NCBI RefSeq assembly: GCF_001428745.1
Contig: NZ_LMIO01000004.1
Location: forward strand, 310,001-374,000
Source: Leifsonia sp. Root227
GTDB lineage: Bacteria; Actinomycetota; Actinomycetes; Actinomycetales; Microbacteriaceae
DNA length: 64,000 bases
Direction: 5' to 3'
Both the position numbers and the translations under genes were made by a program. Positions 33,237-42,031 of the stretch are shown here, piece by piece (the first letter of the stretch is position 1; the number at the start of each line of letters is the position of its first letter). The notes beneath the pieces are model-generated. The model had not been told where the DNA came from and did not search any database. It saw nothing but the letters and a program-made list of their open reading frames with translations.

Positions 33237-34040
33237 ATGACCTCCGTGACCACGCCAGCGAGGGCCCCCGACCCGGCCCCCGACCCGGCCATCGTCGCGC
33301 GCCTGCGTGCGGCGGGCTGCGTGTTCGCGGAGGACGAGGCGCGCCTCATCGCCGAGGCTGCCTCGAGCCCACAGGAGCTGGAAGATCTCGTCGCCAAGCG
33401 CGTCTCCGGCCTGCCATTGGAGCCGCTGATCGGCTGGGCGGAGTTCTGCGGGCTGCGCATCCGCGTCGCGCCCGGCGTGTTCGTGCCGCGGCACCGCACG
33501 GAGTTCCTGGTGGAGCAGGCCGTGGCACTCGCCGCTCCGGATGCGGTGGTGCTCGATCTCTGCTGCGGAGCCGGCGCGATCGGGGCGGCGATCGCATCCA
33601 GGGCCGGCGCTGGCGTGGAACTGGTGGCGTGCGACGTCGAGCCCGCTGCTGTGCGGTGCGCGCGAGAGAACATCGAGCCGGCCGGCAGCGTCTACGAGGG
33701 CGATCTGTACGACGCGCTTCCCGCATCCCTGCGCGGGCGGGTGGACGTGCTCGCCGTGAACGCTCCGTACGTTCCGACGGACGCGATCGCGCTGATGCCT
33801 CCCGAGGCGCGGCTGCACGAGCCGGCTCTCGCCCTCGACGGAGGCGGTGACGGCCTGGACGTGCAGCGCCGCGTCGCCGCCGGCGCAGGCGAGTGGCTGG
33901 CGCCGGGCGGCTCGCTGCTGATCGAGACCAGCGGCGAGCAGGCGACGCAGACGGCAGCGCTGTTCCAGCGGGAGGGGCTGAGCGTTCGGATCGCGACCTC
34001 CGACGAATACGACACCACGGTCGTGATCGCTACGGCGTGA
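33237..34040 (+). CDS. PrmC-related N5-glutamine methyltransferase of unknown substrate
   Basis: The 267-residue protein has a helical N-terminal domain and a Rossmann methyltransferase domain with VLDLCCGAGAIGAAIASRAG (SAM site) and LVACDVEPAAVRCARENI. The catalytic tetrapeptide is NAPY (AVNAPYVPTDA) where release-factor methyltransferase PrmC/HemK has NPPY. This variant marks the PrmC-related subfamily (TIGR03704-like), whose target is not known. The N-terminal Pro/Ala stretch is probably flexible. ATG 33237 is the only good start before the helical domain. Confidence 0.85.
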   Translation: MTSVTTPARAPDPAPDPAIVARLRAAGCVFAEDEARLIAEAASSPQELEDLVAKRVSGLPLEPLIGWAEFCGLRIRVAPGVFVPRHRTEFLVEQAVALAAPDAVVLDLCCGAGAIGAAIASRAGAGVELVACDVEPAAVRCARENIEPAGSVYEGDLYDALPASLRGRVDVLAVNAPYVPTDAIALMPPEARLHEPALALDGGGDGLDVQRRVAAGAGEWLAPGGSLLIETSGEQATQTAALFQREGLSVRIATSDEYDTTVVIATA

Positions 34041-34086
34041 CGGAGCGCCGTTGATGTCTAGCCCGGCTAGGCATATCGTGTGCCGC

Positions 34087-34932
34087 ATGACCTCCGCCTC
34101 CACCTCCACCGCCGCGGCCACCTCGATCGGCGCCCGCCCTGTCGCCGCCGACCGGGTGCGGCAGGTCGCGGTGCTGGTCTCCGCCGTGCTCGCGCTCGTC
34201 GGCGCGTTCGTCGGCTCGGGAGCGGCGGGCGGAACCCCGATCGCCAAGGCCGCAGGCGGCGCGCTGAGCGCGGACGCCACGATGCTCTCGCCCGCCGGAC
34301 CGGCTTTCGCCATCTGGACGGTCATCTACCTCGGCCTCGTCGGCTACGCGATCTGGCAGGCGTTCCCGTCGCAGGCCGCCAAACCGCGGCAGCGCGGCAT
34401 CGGCTACTGGATGCTCGCCTCCCTCCTGCTGAACGCCTTCTGGATCCTCAGCGTCCAGTTCGGGATGCTCGCGGTCTCCGCCGTCCTCATCGCAGCGCTG
34501 CTCGTGGTGCTGATCGTGGCGTTCGTGCTGCTGCAGCGCATCCACGGAGGGTCGACGGCCGACGCGATCCTGTTCGATGGGACGACGGGCCTCTACCTCG
34601 GCTGGGTGATGGTCGCGACCGTGGCCAACGTGACGAGCCTGCTCGTCGCCGCCGGATTCGACGGCTTCGGCTGGAGTCCGCACGCCTGGGGGATCGCGCT
34701 CGTCGTGGTCGCGACCGTCCTCGGCGCCGCGCTCGCGATCTGGGACAGGGGTCGCCTGACGCCGGCCGTCGCCAGCGCGTGGGGTCTCGCCTGGATCGGG
34801 GTGTCCCGGCTGACCGGCACACTCGTCTCCGCCCCCGTCGCCATCACGGCCATCGCCGCCGCGGTCGTGTTGCTGATGATCGCGCTCGCCGTGCGGGTGG
34901 GCGGGAGGGGGAGAACCCCGGCTCGGTCGTGA
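34087..34932 (+). CDS. TspO/MBR-like membrane protein
   Basis: The 281-residue membrane protein has about seven hydrophobic segments. PAGPAFAIWTVIYLGLVGYAIWQAFP resembles the TspO P-x-F-x-I-x-W motif with following helices, and GYWMLASLLLNAFWILS and WVMVATVANVTSLL keep Trp and Asn in TspO-like places. It is longer than classic TspO (about 160 residues). Members bind tetrapyrroles or act in stress signalling; here this is family-level inference. The stop TGA lies inside a 17-bp tandem repeat. Confidence 0.72.
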   Translation: MTSASTSTAAATSIGARPVAADRVRQVAVLVSAVLALVGAFVGSGAAGGTPIAKAAGGALSADATMLSPAGPAFAIWTVIYLGLVGYAIWQAFPSQAAKPRQRGIGYWMLASLLLNAFWILSVQFGMLAVSAVLIAALLVVLIVAFVLLQRIHGGSTADAILFDGTTGLYLGWVMVATVANVTSLLVAAGFDGFGWSPHAWGIALVVVATVLGAALAIWDRGRLTPAVASAWGLAWIGVSRLTGTLVSAPVAITAIAAAVVLLMIALAVRVGGRGRTPARS

Positions 34933-34991
34933 CGCCGGCTCCGTCCTGACGCCGGCTCGGTCGTGATCCGGGCTAGATCGTGATCCAGCCC
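34924..34991. repeat. 17-bp tandem repeat spanning two convergent gene ends
   Basis: Four units follow one another: CGGTCGTGACGCCGGCT (34924-34940), a copy with 2 changes (34941-34957), CGGTCGTGATCCGGGCT (34958-34974) and a degenerate fourth (34975-34991). The TGA of the TspO-like gene is in unit 1. The stop of the ArcD-like gene straddles units 3 and 4. Confidence 0.7.
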
Positions 34992-36400
34992 GCCGCGAGC
35001 GCCACGATGGCCGCGACGGCCAGCAGCACGGCGACGACGCACAGCACCGCCTCGTACGGCCGGAACACCCGCAGCCCCCTCTCCCGCCTGGCCGCCACGA
35101 ACAGCAGCGTGCCCGGAGCGTAGATGATGAACGTCAGCAGCAGATAGCCGGGCCCGGCCGCGACGATCAGGAACAGCGTGTAGATGGTCGCGATGATCGC
35201 CACCGTCAGCCCGCGCCTGCTGCGGCCGCCAGGGTCGTCGCCCGCGCGGGTCTCGAGCTTGAGGGCGTAGCCGGCCGTCAGCACGTACGGGATGAGGGCG
35301 AGCGAGCTGCACAGGCTCAGCATGAACTGGAAGGCGTTCTCCGAGAACAGCGTCACCACCAGCAGCGCCTGCACCAGCAGCGTCGTCAGCACCAGTGCAG
35401 CGACAGGGACGTTCCGCTTGCTGACAGCGGCGAGGAACCGCGGGGCGTCCTCGTTCCTGGCCGTGGTGAACAGCACCTCCGACGCCATCAGGGTCCACGA
35501 CAGGTATGCGCCGAGCACGGAGACGACGAGACCGACGCTGATGAGCGTGTATCCCCACGGCCCGACGACCGCCTGCAGCACGCTCGCGACCGATGGCTCC
35601 CGCATCCCGCCGATCTCCGCCCGAGGGGCCACGCCGAACGACAGCACCGTGATGAGCACGAACAGGCACAGCACGCTGAGGAAGCCCAGCAGCGTCGCAC
35701 GCCCGACATCGCGCCGGTTCTTCGCATACCGGGAGTAGACGGATGCGCCCTCGACGCCGAGGAACACGAACACCGTCAGCAGCATCGTCTGCTGGATCTG
35801 CCCGAACAGCGACGACAGATCCGGGCTGCCCGTGCCCCACAGGTTGAGGGTGAAGGTGTTCCAGTTGAAGCCGATCGCCACGACGATCACCAGGAACACC
35901 ACCAGCGGCACCACCTTGGCGACCGCGACGATGGTGTTGATGAACGCGGCCTGCGGCACCCCGCGCCTGATCAGCAGGAAGAACCCCCACACGCCCACCG
36001 TCGAGACGGCGACGGCGAGCACGGTGTTCCCGGCGCCGAACGCGGGGAAGAGGGCGCCGATGGTGGAGCCGATCAGGACCCAGTACGTGACGTTCCCCGC
36101 GCATCCACTCGCCCAGTATCCGAACGCGGAGAAGAACCCGACGTAGTCTCCGAACCCGGCCTTGGCGTACGCGTAGATGCCGGAGTCGAGCGCGGGCTTG
36201 CGCACGGCGAGCCGCTGGAACACGAACACCAGGGTGAGCATCCCCGCTCCGGCGATGGCCCAGGCGGCGATCGCGCCGATCGCCCCGGTCGCGCCGGCGA
36301 ACGTGCCAGGCAGCGAGAACACGCCGGCCCCGACCATCGAGCCGACGACCATGCCGGCCAGGACGAGAACGGGAAGTTTGCGTGTTGCGGTCACGTGCAT
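34973..36400 (-). CDS. APC-family basic amino acid antiporter (ArcD-like)
   Basis: The 475-residue protein has about 12 membrane helices and the APC signature VGSMVGAGVFSLPGTFAGATG in helix 1, followed by the YAYAKAGFGDYVGFFSAFGYW segment seen in arginine/ornithine and lysine-type antiporters. FLGVEGASVYSRYAKNRRDVG in the middle is also typical. It would exchange basic amino acids across the inner membrane. No arginine deiminase genes are nearby, so the substrate is a family-based guess. Confidence 0.88.
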   Translation of the reverse strand: MHVTATRKLPVLVLAGMVVGSMVGAGVFSLPGTFAGATGAIGAIAAWAIAGAGMLTLVFVFQRLAVRKPALDSGIYAYAKAGFGDYVGFFSAFGYWASGCAGNVTYWVLIGSTIGALFPAFGAGNTVLAVAVSTVGVWGFFLLIRRGVPQAAFINTIVAVAKVVPLVVFLVIVVAIGFNWNTFTLNLWGTGSPDLSSLFGQIQQTMLLTVFVFLGVEGASVYSRYAKNRRDVGRATLLGFLSVLCLFVLITVLSFGVAPRAEIGGMREPSVASVLQAVVGPWGYTLISVGLVVSVLGAYLSWTLMASEVLFTTARNEDAPRFLAAVSKRNVPVAALVLTTLLVQALLVVTLFSENAFQFMLSLCSSLALIPYVLTAGYALKLETRAGDDPGGRSRRGLTVAIIATIYTLFLIVAAGPGYLLLTFIIYAPGTLLFVAARRERGLRVFRPYEAVLCVVAVLLAVAAIVALAAGWITI

Positions 36401-36732
36401 CCATAGTACTTTCGCCTGCGCCCCCGTGGATGCGCGGGCCGCCTGCCGCGCCTACCTGTGCCTGCTGCCGCGCCCTGCTGCGCCTCCTGCGGCCCAACCG
36501 AATCTCCTTCCGAACGGACTCAGCGGCCCTGCGCGGCACGATCTCCTTCCGAACGGAGCCCGCGGCGGCGTGTCGTCCGAAGGTTCCTGCAATAGGGCCG
36601 TTCGGCGCTAACGCAGGAGGTCCCGGTCGACACGCCGTCCGCCACTCCGTCCGGAAGGAGATCGCGGTCGGCAGGAGCTCGGTTCTCCTTCCGAACGGAG
36701 ACCGCGTGCGGCCGGGGCCGTAGGCTGGGACG
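36401..36732. repeat. Intergenic region with four 16-bp motifs and a 126-base inverted repeat
   Basis: The 332-base space between the divergent ArcD-like and AEC genes has the motif TCTCCTTCCGAACGGA at 36503-36518, 36542-36557 and 36684-36699, and inverted with one change at 36646-36661. Copies 2 and 3 form the base of an inverted repeat from 36539 to 36664, extended by CGGCGTGTCG pairing with CGACACGCCG; its loop carries a further CCTGC/GCAGG pair. Each motif has an inner TCCG-AA-CGGA symmetry, so it could be a protein site as well as a stem. No gene is visible here. Confidence 0.75.
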
Positions 36733-37653
36733 ATGGGCGGAGTGGTGATCGGGTTCGCGATCATCGCGTTCGTGATCGCCGTCGGCTACGTGGCGGGGCG
36801 CGCGGGGATCGGCGGCCCGCAGGCGGCGTTCGTGCTGAACCGGATCGCGTTCTTCGTCACCAATCCGGCACTGCTGTTCGTCACCCTGGCGAAGGCCGAC
36901 CTGCATGTGGTCTTCTCGGCCCAGCTCGTCGTCTCCGCGGTCGCAGCCCTCGCGTCGGCCGGACTCTTCGTGCTGCTCTCGCGGCTGTTCTTCAAGCGGA
37001 AGGCGGCGGAGACCACCATCGGCGCGCTCGGAGCCGGGTACGTCAACGCCAACAACATCGGGCTGCCCGTCGCGGTGTACGTGCTGGGCAGCGCCTCCTT
37101 CGTCGCGCCCGTGCTGCTGCTGCAGCTCATCGTGTTCGCGCCGATCGCGCTCACCGTGCTCGACGTCACCTCCAGGGGCTCGGTCTCCGTGCGGTCGATC
37201 CTCACCCAGCCGATCCGCAATCCGATGATCATCGCCTCCGTGCTCGGCATCCTCGTCGACCTCAGCGGTGTCAAGCTGCCGGATGCGGTGTTCCAGCCGT
37301 TCGTCCTGCTCGGCGGAGCAGCGGTGCCGCTCGTGCTGATGGCGTTCGGGATGTCCCTGCACGGCTCCCGCCCGCTGAACGCCGACCACGGACGCGTCGA
37401 GATCCTGACGGCCTCGGTCATCAAGGCGGCTGTGATGCCGCTGATCGCGTTCCTCGTCGCCTGGCTCGGCTTCGGGATGCACGGGCACGCGCTGTTCGCG
37501 GCCGTCGCGCTCGCCGCGCTGCCCACCGCGCAGAACGTCTACAACTTCGCCGCCCGCTACGAGCGCGGGATGCCCGTGGCGCGCGACATCGTGCTGCTCA
37601 CGACGCTGTTCGCGGTTCCCGCCCTGCTCCTCATCGCTGCCCTGCTCGCCTAG
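36733..37653 (+). CDS. AEC-family (auxin efflux carrier-like) transporter
   Basis: The 306-residue membrane protein has ten predicted helices in two inverted halves, with the family segment YVNANNIGLPVAVYVLG in the first half and LLGGAAVPLVLMAFGMSL in the second. Bacterial AEC proteins move carboxylates such as malate or malonate. It lies 33 bases after the last 16-bp motif of the region upstream, which may control it. A REP-like hairpin lies just after its stop. Confidence 0.88.
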   Translation: MGGVVIGFAIIAFVIAVGYVAGRAGIGGPQAAFVLNRIAFFVTNPALLFVTLAKADLHVVFSAQLVVSAVAALASAGLFVLLSRLFFKRKAAETTIGALGAGYVNANNIGLPVAVYVLGSASFVAPVLLLQLIVFAPIALTVLDVTSRGSVSVRSILTQPIRNPMIIASVLGILVDLSGVKLPDAVFQPFVLLGGAAVPLVLMAFGMSLHGSRPLNADHGRVEILTASVIKAAVMPLIAFLVAWLGFGMHGHALFAAVALAALPTAQNVYNFAARYERGMPVARDIVLLTTLFAVPALLLIAALLA

Positions 37654-37669
37654 CGCGCTTTCGCACGGG

Positions 37670-37718
37670 TCGTGCGGAACGTGCGCTTCGCGCCTCCGCG
37701 ACCGCGCCTTTCGCACGA
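37670..37718. repeat. Second copy of the TCGTGCG-type inverted repeat
   Basis: The left arm TCGTGCGGAACGTGCG (37670-37685) pairs imperfectly with 37703-37718 (13 of 16 plus two wobbles). It shares 15 of 17 bases with the left arm at 4810. It lies between the convergent AEC and TPR genes, the same kind of site as the first copy. Confidence 0.65.
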
Positions 37719-37741
37719 GCCGCGACCGCGCCGAGCGCGCG

Positions 37742-38254
37742 TCAGCCGCGGTCGAGCGAGTGCAGGTACTCCGCGTTGCCGCGGATCGCCGCTTCGTACC
37801 GCAGCAGGTCCTCGGTGCGGATGTGGTCGACGGCCAGCTCCATCAGCGAGGCCACCGCCGCGTCGCTGCGCCCTGCCGCGTGCAGCGACAGCGCGTGCCA
37901 CATCCGCACCGATTCCGACTTCGGGTACAGCGCGAGAGCCTGGTCGAGGGCCGCGAGCGATTCGTCGTACCTGCCCAGGTTGCGCAGCGTGCTGCCGTAC
38001 TGCAGCAGGCAGCGGCGCAGCGTGTCGCCGGTGAGACCCGCATCCATCGCCTGCTCGTAGTAGCCGAGCGCCGTCTCCTCCTCGCCCGCCGTGTCGTACG
38101 ACCCTCCGACGTCGTAGAGCACGTACGCGTTGCCTGGGTTCTCGGCCAGCACCTCCAGGAAGGCGTCGATGGTCGGCTGCATGTTCTGCCTGTCCCTGCG
38201 GTCGAAGATGTCGCGCAGACGCTGCTCGAGGTGCGGGGTGACATGGGCGACCAT
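37742..38254 (-). CDS. Tetratricopeptide-repeat protein
   Basis: The 170-residue soluble protein consists of about four TPR units (for example NAYVLYDVGGSYDTAGEEETALGYYEQAM and LLQYGSTLRNLGRYDESLAALDQALALYP). TPR proteins are scaffolds for protein binding and have no catalytic role. Related short actinobacterial proteins of this layout are common. Partner unknown. Confidence 0.85.
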   Translation of the reverse strand: MVAHVTPHLEQRLRDIFDRRDRQNMQPTIDAFLEVLAENPGNAYVLYDVGGSYDTAGEEETALGYYEQAMDAGLTGDTLRRCLLQYGSTLRNLGRYDESLAALDQALALYPKSESVRMWHALSLHAAGRSDAAVASLMELAVDHIRTEDLLRYEAAIRGNAEYLHSLDRG

Positions 38255-38326
38255 CGGGGTTCCTGTTCCTGTCGGGTTGAGGCCACTAAGTTGAGGCCAC
38301 GATACCCGTGGGATGCGCGGCCCTGG

Positions 38327-38962
38327 TCAGCCGCGCGCGAGCAGCCCTAGAAGCGGCCCGGGCACCCGATCGGCGGGAAGGGCGAGCACAAGCGCGCGGC
38401 CGTAGTGCTCCTTGCGGCCGGAGGTGGTGCCGAGGAACCGGTGCAGCTGCTGCTCGACCGTCCTCGGCCGTTGCGCCGGCTGCTGCTGAAACATCCGGAA
38501 CAGTCGCAGATCGCCCTCGTCGTCGAGCACAGCCTCCACTCCGGCCGTTCCGAGCGCCCGGATGAGCTCCCCTTCGAGGTCGGGACGGCAGACGTGGACG
38601 TCTGCCGGGCGCATCCCCGCCCTGTCGAAGAATCGCACCTCCGCCGCATCGCAGAGCCCGCGGAGCGCGAGCCCGAGCCCGTCCGGACCGAGCAGGCCGA
38701 CGTACCGTCTGACACTCATGGCGCCGCCCATCGGGAGCACGGCCCAGCCGTCCGCTGCCAGGGAGCGTCCCTGCGTGTCGGCCAGCGCCTCCACCGCGGC
38801 GCGGTCGCTGGCACCTTCGACGAGCACGGCGACGTCGACGGACCCCGGTGGTGCTGGGGCGGCGGCGTCCCCGGCAGACCAGGCCGCGACGGCGTGCTCG
38901 AACGCGCGCACCTCTGCGCTGGTTCCGCTCTCGGAGCGGCGGACGCTCGACGGCTCCGACAC
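38327..38962 (-). CDS. Stand-alone TOPRIM (OLD-like) nucleotidyl-transferase/hydrolase domain protein
   Basis: From GTG 38962 the product is 211 residues. VAVLVEGASDRAAVEALA holds the TOPRIM Glu, and an MGGAMSVRRYVGLL segment is typical of OLD-like TOPRIM proteins. Acidic residues around RPDLEGELI and DDEGDLRLF could complete the metal site. The C-terminal SGRKEHYGRALVLALPADRVPGPLLGLL closes the family pattern. Unlike OLD nucleases, there is no ATPase domain. It may act on nucleic acid ends, but no partner is adjacent. Confidence 0.75.
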   Translation of the reverse strand: MSEPSSVRRSESGTSAEVRAFEHAVAAWSAGDAAAPAPPGSVDVAVLVEGASDRAAVEALADTQGRSLAADGWAVLPMGGAMSVRRYVGLLGPDGLGLALRGLCDAAEVRFFDRAGMRPADVHVCRPDLEGELIRALGTAGVEAVLDDEGDLRLFRMFQQQPAQRPRTVEQQLHRFLGTTSGRKEHYGRALVLALPADRVPGPLLGLLARG

Positions 38963-39079
38963 GCAGCCATTCTGGCACCGAGGCGCTCCGCCGCGCCGCG
39001 CCGCGACGGTCGGCCCCCTGTCGCATCCGGAAGGGCGCGGGTACGGTGCGTGCAACAGACCACCATCGAGAGGACAACG

Positions 39080-39331
39080 ATGAAATTCATCATCTTCCTG
39101 GCAGGAGCGGCCGTCGGCTTCGTGCTCGGTTCGCGTTCCGGCCGCAAGACGTACGACACCATCAAGCGACAGGTCAGCGGCTTCACCCACTCCGAACCCG
39201 TGCAGCAGGTGAAGGGCGCGGCAGGCGACCTCGCCAGTAAAGCCGCGAGCGAACTGGGCGACCGGGTGAGCGACGCCGTGGACAAGGCGAGCGGCAAGCT
39301 CGACGACCTCACCGGCAAGAGCACCAGCTAG
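39080..39331 (+). CDS. YtxH-family small membrane-anchored protein
   Basis: The 83-residue product begins MKFIIFLAGAAVGFVLGSRS, a single membrane helix with the GSRSGRKTYD junction of YtxH proteins, followed by an amphipathic tail (VSGFTHSEPVQQVKGAAGDL, then DAVDKASGKLDDLTGKS). GAGAGGAC precedes ATG 39080. It is a longer relative of the gene at 4558-4758 and probably an envelope stress protein. Confidence 0.82.
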   Translation: MKFIIFLAGAAVGFVLGSRSGRKTYDTIKRQVSGFTHSEPVQQVKGAAGDLASKAASELGDRVSDAVDKASGKLDDLTGKSTS

Positions 39332-39338
39332 AGCGGCG

Positions 39339-39911
39339 TCATGCCCCGAGCGGAGGGTCGGCCAGCAGGCCGACCCGCTCCGCGAGGTACGCCTCCAACG
39401 GAACGGCCGCATCCGGGGTCGCGGCGTTCCACCGCACGAACGCCCGCCCGTCGCGCACGAAGACGGGACCAGTGGATGCGCGCAGACCGTCCGCATCCAC
39501 CTCGATGACCTCGGCGTCGTAGTTCACGGTCTCCCCGGCAGGGAAGTGGCCGCGTTGCGCTGCCGCCCGGTACGCGCGCCTGGTCTCGGCCGACAGCGAT
39601 TGGTATGCGGGCCTGCCCGGCTCCGTCGCCCGCACGATCGAGCCCGTCGCCCGCAGCACGCCGTCGCCGTCGAGCAGCAGCACGCCCAGCCGCCACACCC
39701 GCCCGACCGGGCGCAGCACCGCCTCCCGCGTGACGAGCATCCGGCGCTGGCGGGGGACGAACACGGCCAGCGCCTCGTCGCGCGCACCGGCAGCGACGAG
39801 GCGCGCCACCGCGTCGGCGAGCGCCAGGTGGATGCGCGCGACGACGTCGGCATCCGCGCGTGCGTCTGCGTCCGCGCCGCTGGCCTGCCCTGCGTCTCCT
39901 GCCTCGCTCAC
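39339..39911 (-). CDS. Soluble protein of unknown function
   Basis: From GTG 39911 the product is 190 residues. After an Ala/Asp-rich start, a helix (VVARIHLALADAVARLVAAG) leads to a beta-rich core (LAVFVPRQRRMLVTREAVLR, VWRLGVLLLDGDGVLRATGS) and a C-terminal VNYDAEVIEVDADGL, FVRDGRAFVRWN stretch. No catalytic motif is recognised. It ends 7 bases from the YtxH gene, convergently. The upstream YciI gene on the same strand ends 23 bases before its start, so the two may share a transcript. Confidence 0.7.
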   Translation of the reverse strand: MSEAGDAGQASGADADARADADVVARIHLALADAVARLVAAGARDEALAVFVPRQRRMLVTREAVLRPVGRVWRLGVLLLDGDGVLRATGSIVRATEPGRPAYQSLSAETRRAYRAAAQRGHFPAGETVNYDAEVIEVDADGLRASTGPVFVRDGRAFVRWNAATPDAAVPLEAYLAERVGLLADPPLGA

Positions 39912-39933
39912 GCAACGAGGATACCGAGCGCGC

Positions 39934-40266
39934 TCAGCGCAGAGGCCAGAGCTCCCGCACTTCGATCCGCCCGAATCGCGCCATCGGGTGCCGCGACGCC
40001 AGGTCGATGGCGTCTTCCATCGAGTCGCAGTCGATGACGTCGTACCCGGCCACCCACTCCTTCGCCTCGGTGAACGGCCCGTCCACCACGTCGAGCCGCC
40101 CGTGCCGAACCCGCACGGTCTTCGCCTCCTCGATCGGCCGCAGACGGTCCCCGTCCGCCTCCCTGCCGCGTGCATCCACCTCGGCGATCCACTCGTCGAT
40201 GTTGTCCTCGCTCTTCCGGTACGGTTCGCCGTCGAGAGCGGTCTGGATCAGAAACAAATAGCGCAT
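39934..40266 (-). CDS. YciI/DGPF-domain protein
   Basis: The 110-residue protein begins MRYLFLIQTALDGEPYRKSE and contains the DGPF motif (VVDGPFTEAKEWVAGYDVID) with a C-terminal HPMARFGRIEVREL. The ferredoxin-like YciI/YCII fold is found beside ECF sigma factors of the SigI-type and in small dehydratase-like enzymes; no such sigma gene is adjacent here. Role unknown. Confidence 0.85.
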   Translation of the reverse strand: MRYLFLIQTALDGEPYRKSEDNIDEWIAEVDARGREADGDRLRPIEEAKTVRVRHGRLDVVDGPFTEAKEWVAGYDVIDCDSMEDAIDLASRHPMARFGRIEVRELWPLR

Positions 40267-40439
40267 TCCGTGCCTCCTGAAGGGTGACGTTACGGTAATA
40301 CGTCGAACGGCTCGTGGTGGTTTCGACTAAACGGTCAGCGCGCCGCATTAGACGTTTCGGACCCTCGGCTCGCTAGCATGAGGGTTCCGAACGAAGGACG
40401 GGTGTTCTGAAAGCCCCATCTCGCAGCCCACGCGGAGCA

Positions 40440-42014
40440 GTGTCGAGCATGATGCTCGCGACGACGATCTCCCGAGCGACGGGGTTCGCCCGAAACGTGC
40501 TGATCGTGCTGCTGATCGGCGGCACCAGCGCCGCCGTCGGCGGTCAGGCGTTCGGCGTCGCCAACGAGTTGCCAACGCAGGTGTACGGTCTGATCGCCGG
40601 TGGCCTGCTCGGAGCCGTGCTGGTCCCCGACATCGTGCGCGCCAGCCGGGCAGGCGATCACGGTGACATCAACCGGCTGATCACCTTCAGCGTGTGCGCG
40701 TCGCTCGTCCTCACCGTCGCCCTCACCGTTGCGGCGCCTGCACTGGTCCGGCTCTTCGCGTTCGGCTGGCCGGAGGAGTGGCTGACGCTCGCCACTTCGA
40801 TGGCGTACTGGTGCATCCCCCAGGTCTTCTTCTTCGTCGTCTACACCGTGCTCGGACAGGTGCTCAACGCGCACCGAATCTACGGCCCGTTCGCGTGGGC
40901 TCCTGTGGTGTCGAACGTGGTCGCCGTCGCCGGGCTGGGCGTGTTCGCGCTCGCCTTCCCGTCCACGAACACGGCGCCCGATGCGTGGACGACGCCGATG
41001 GTCATCGTGCTCTGCGGAGCCGCGACGCTCGGGGTGGCGGTCCAGAGCGCGATCCTCGTTCTCTACCTCCGACGCCTGCCGTTCCGCATCCGCTGGCAGT
41101 TCGGGATGCGCGGGATGGGCGGGTCCGGGAGGACGGCGGCGCTCGCCTTCGGCGGTGTCGTCGCCGGTCAGCTCGCGTTCCTGGTCGTCAGCAACGTCGC
41201 CAACGGCGCGGGCGCCGAACTGCACGCGGCCGGGATCGACGGGGCCAGCCTCAACTCGTTGAACAATGCGTACCTGGTCGCGCTCCTCCCGCACGGCGTG
41301 TTCGCGGTCGCCCTGACGACGGCCCTCTTCACCCAGATGAGCCACCACGTCGAGGAGGGCCGACGCGACCTGGTCATCGAGGACACGCGATCCTCGCTGC
41401 GGCAGCTCGCGTTCGTCTCCGGGCTGTTCACGGCGATCCTCGTCGGTTGCGGCGCCCTGGTCGGCGCCGTCCTGTGGAACAGCACCGTGATAGGGGACGT
41501 GCTCACCCTGCTGGCGATCGGGATGACCGGGTTCAGTCAGATGTACGCGCTCAACAGGGTGAGTCTCGCACTGCGGTCCGGCGCGAGCGTGCTCGTCGCG
41601 CAGGTCGTCGTGGCGATCATCACGGCGGGAGCGGGTGTGGTCGCTCTGTTCGTGCGAGCCGACGTCGCCGTTCCGACGATCGCGGTCGGCATCTCGGTCG
41701 CCAACCTCGTGGGATTCCTGGTCAGCGCGTCCCTGCTCATCCGCACCCTGCGCCGACTTGGTGAGAGCGTGCGCATCATGGAGCTCTTGCGTCCGCTGTG
41801 GCCGAGCGCTGTCGGCACGGTGGCTGCCGGGGGCGGGGCATTGCTGGTGCGGACGACGTTGATCGATGTGCCTACCGGATGGTGGGAACGCGCGGGGCTG
41901 CTCGTCGTGAGTGCGTCTGTGGTCGCCGTCGTCTATCTGGCGGTCACCCGGATCTGTGGGGACCGGATCATGCAGTCGTCCGCGGCGGCGCTGTTTCAAC
42001 GCGGACGGCGCTGA
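40440..42014 (+). CDS. MurJ/MviN-like lipid II flippase family protein
   Basis: The 524-residue protein has about 13-14 membrane helices. The N-terminus MLATTISRATGFARNVLIVL matches the helix-1 S-R-x2-G-F-x-R of MurJ, and ALPHG-like segments (LVALLPHGVFAVALTTALF) match its central pore helices. MurJ flips lipid-linked peptidoglycan precursor across the membrane. GTG 40440 is used; ATG 40449 or 40452 are possible, and no better upstream start exists before the stop at 40374. This may be a MurJ paralogue, as no division-cluster genes adjoin it. Confidence 0.85.
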   Translation: MSSMMLATTISRATGFARNVLIVLLIGGTSAAVGGQAFGVANELPTQVYGLIAGGLLGAVLVPDIVRASRAGDHGDINRLITFSVCASLVLTVALTVAAPALVRLFAFGWPEEWLTLATSMAYWCIPQVFFFVVYTVLGQVLNAHRIYGPFAWAPVVSNVVAVAGLGVFALAFPSTNTAPDAWTTPMVIVLCGAATLGVAVQSAILVLYLRRLPFRIRWQFGMRGMGGSGRTAALAFGGVVAGQLAFLVVSNVANGAGAELHAAGIDGASLNSLNNAYLVALLPHGVFAVALTTALFTQMSHHVEEGRRDLVIEDTRSSLRQLAFVSGLFTAILVGCGALVGAVLWNSTVIGDVLTLLAIGMTGFSQMYALNRVSLALRSGASVLVAQVVVAIITAGAGVVALFVRADVAVPTIAVGISVANLVGFLVSASLLIRTLRRLGESVRIMELLRPLWPSAVGTVAAGGGALLVRTTLIDVPTGWWERAGLLVVSASVVAVVYLAVTRICGDRIMQSSAAALFQRGRR

Positions 42015-42031
42015 GCCGTCAGATCACCCCG

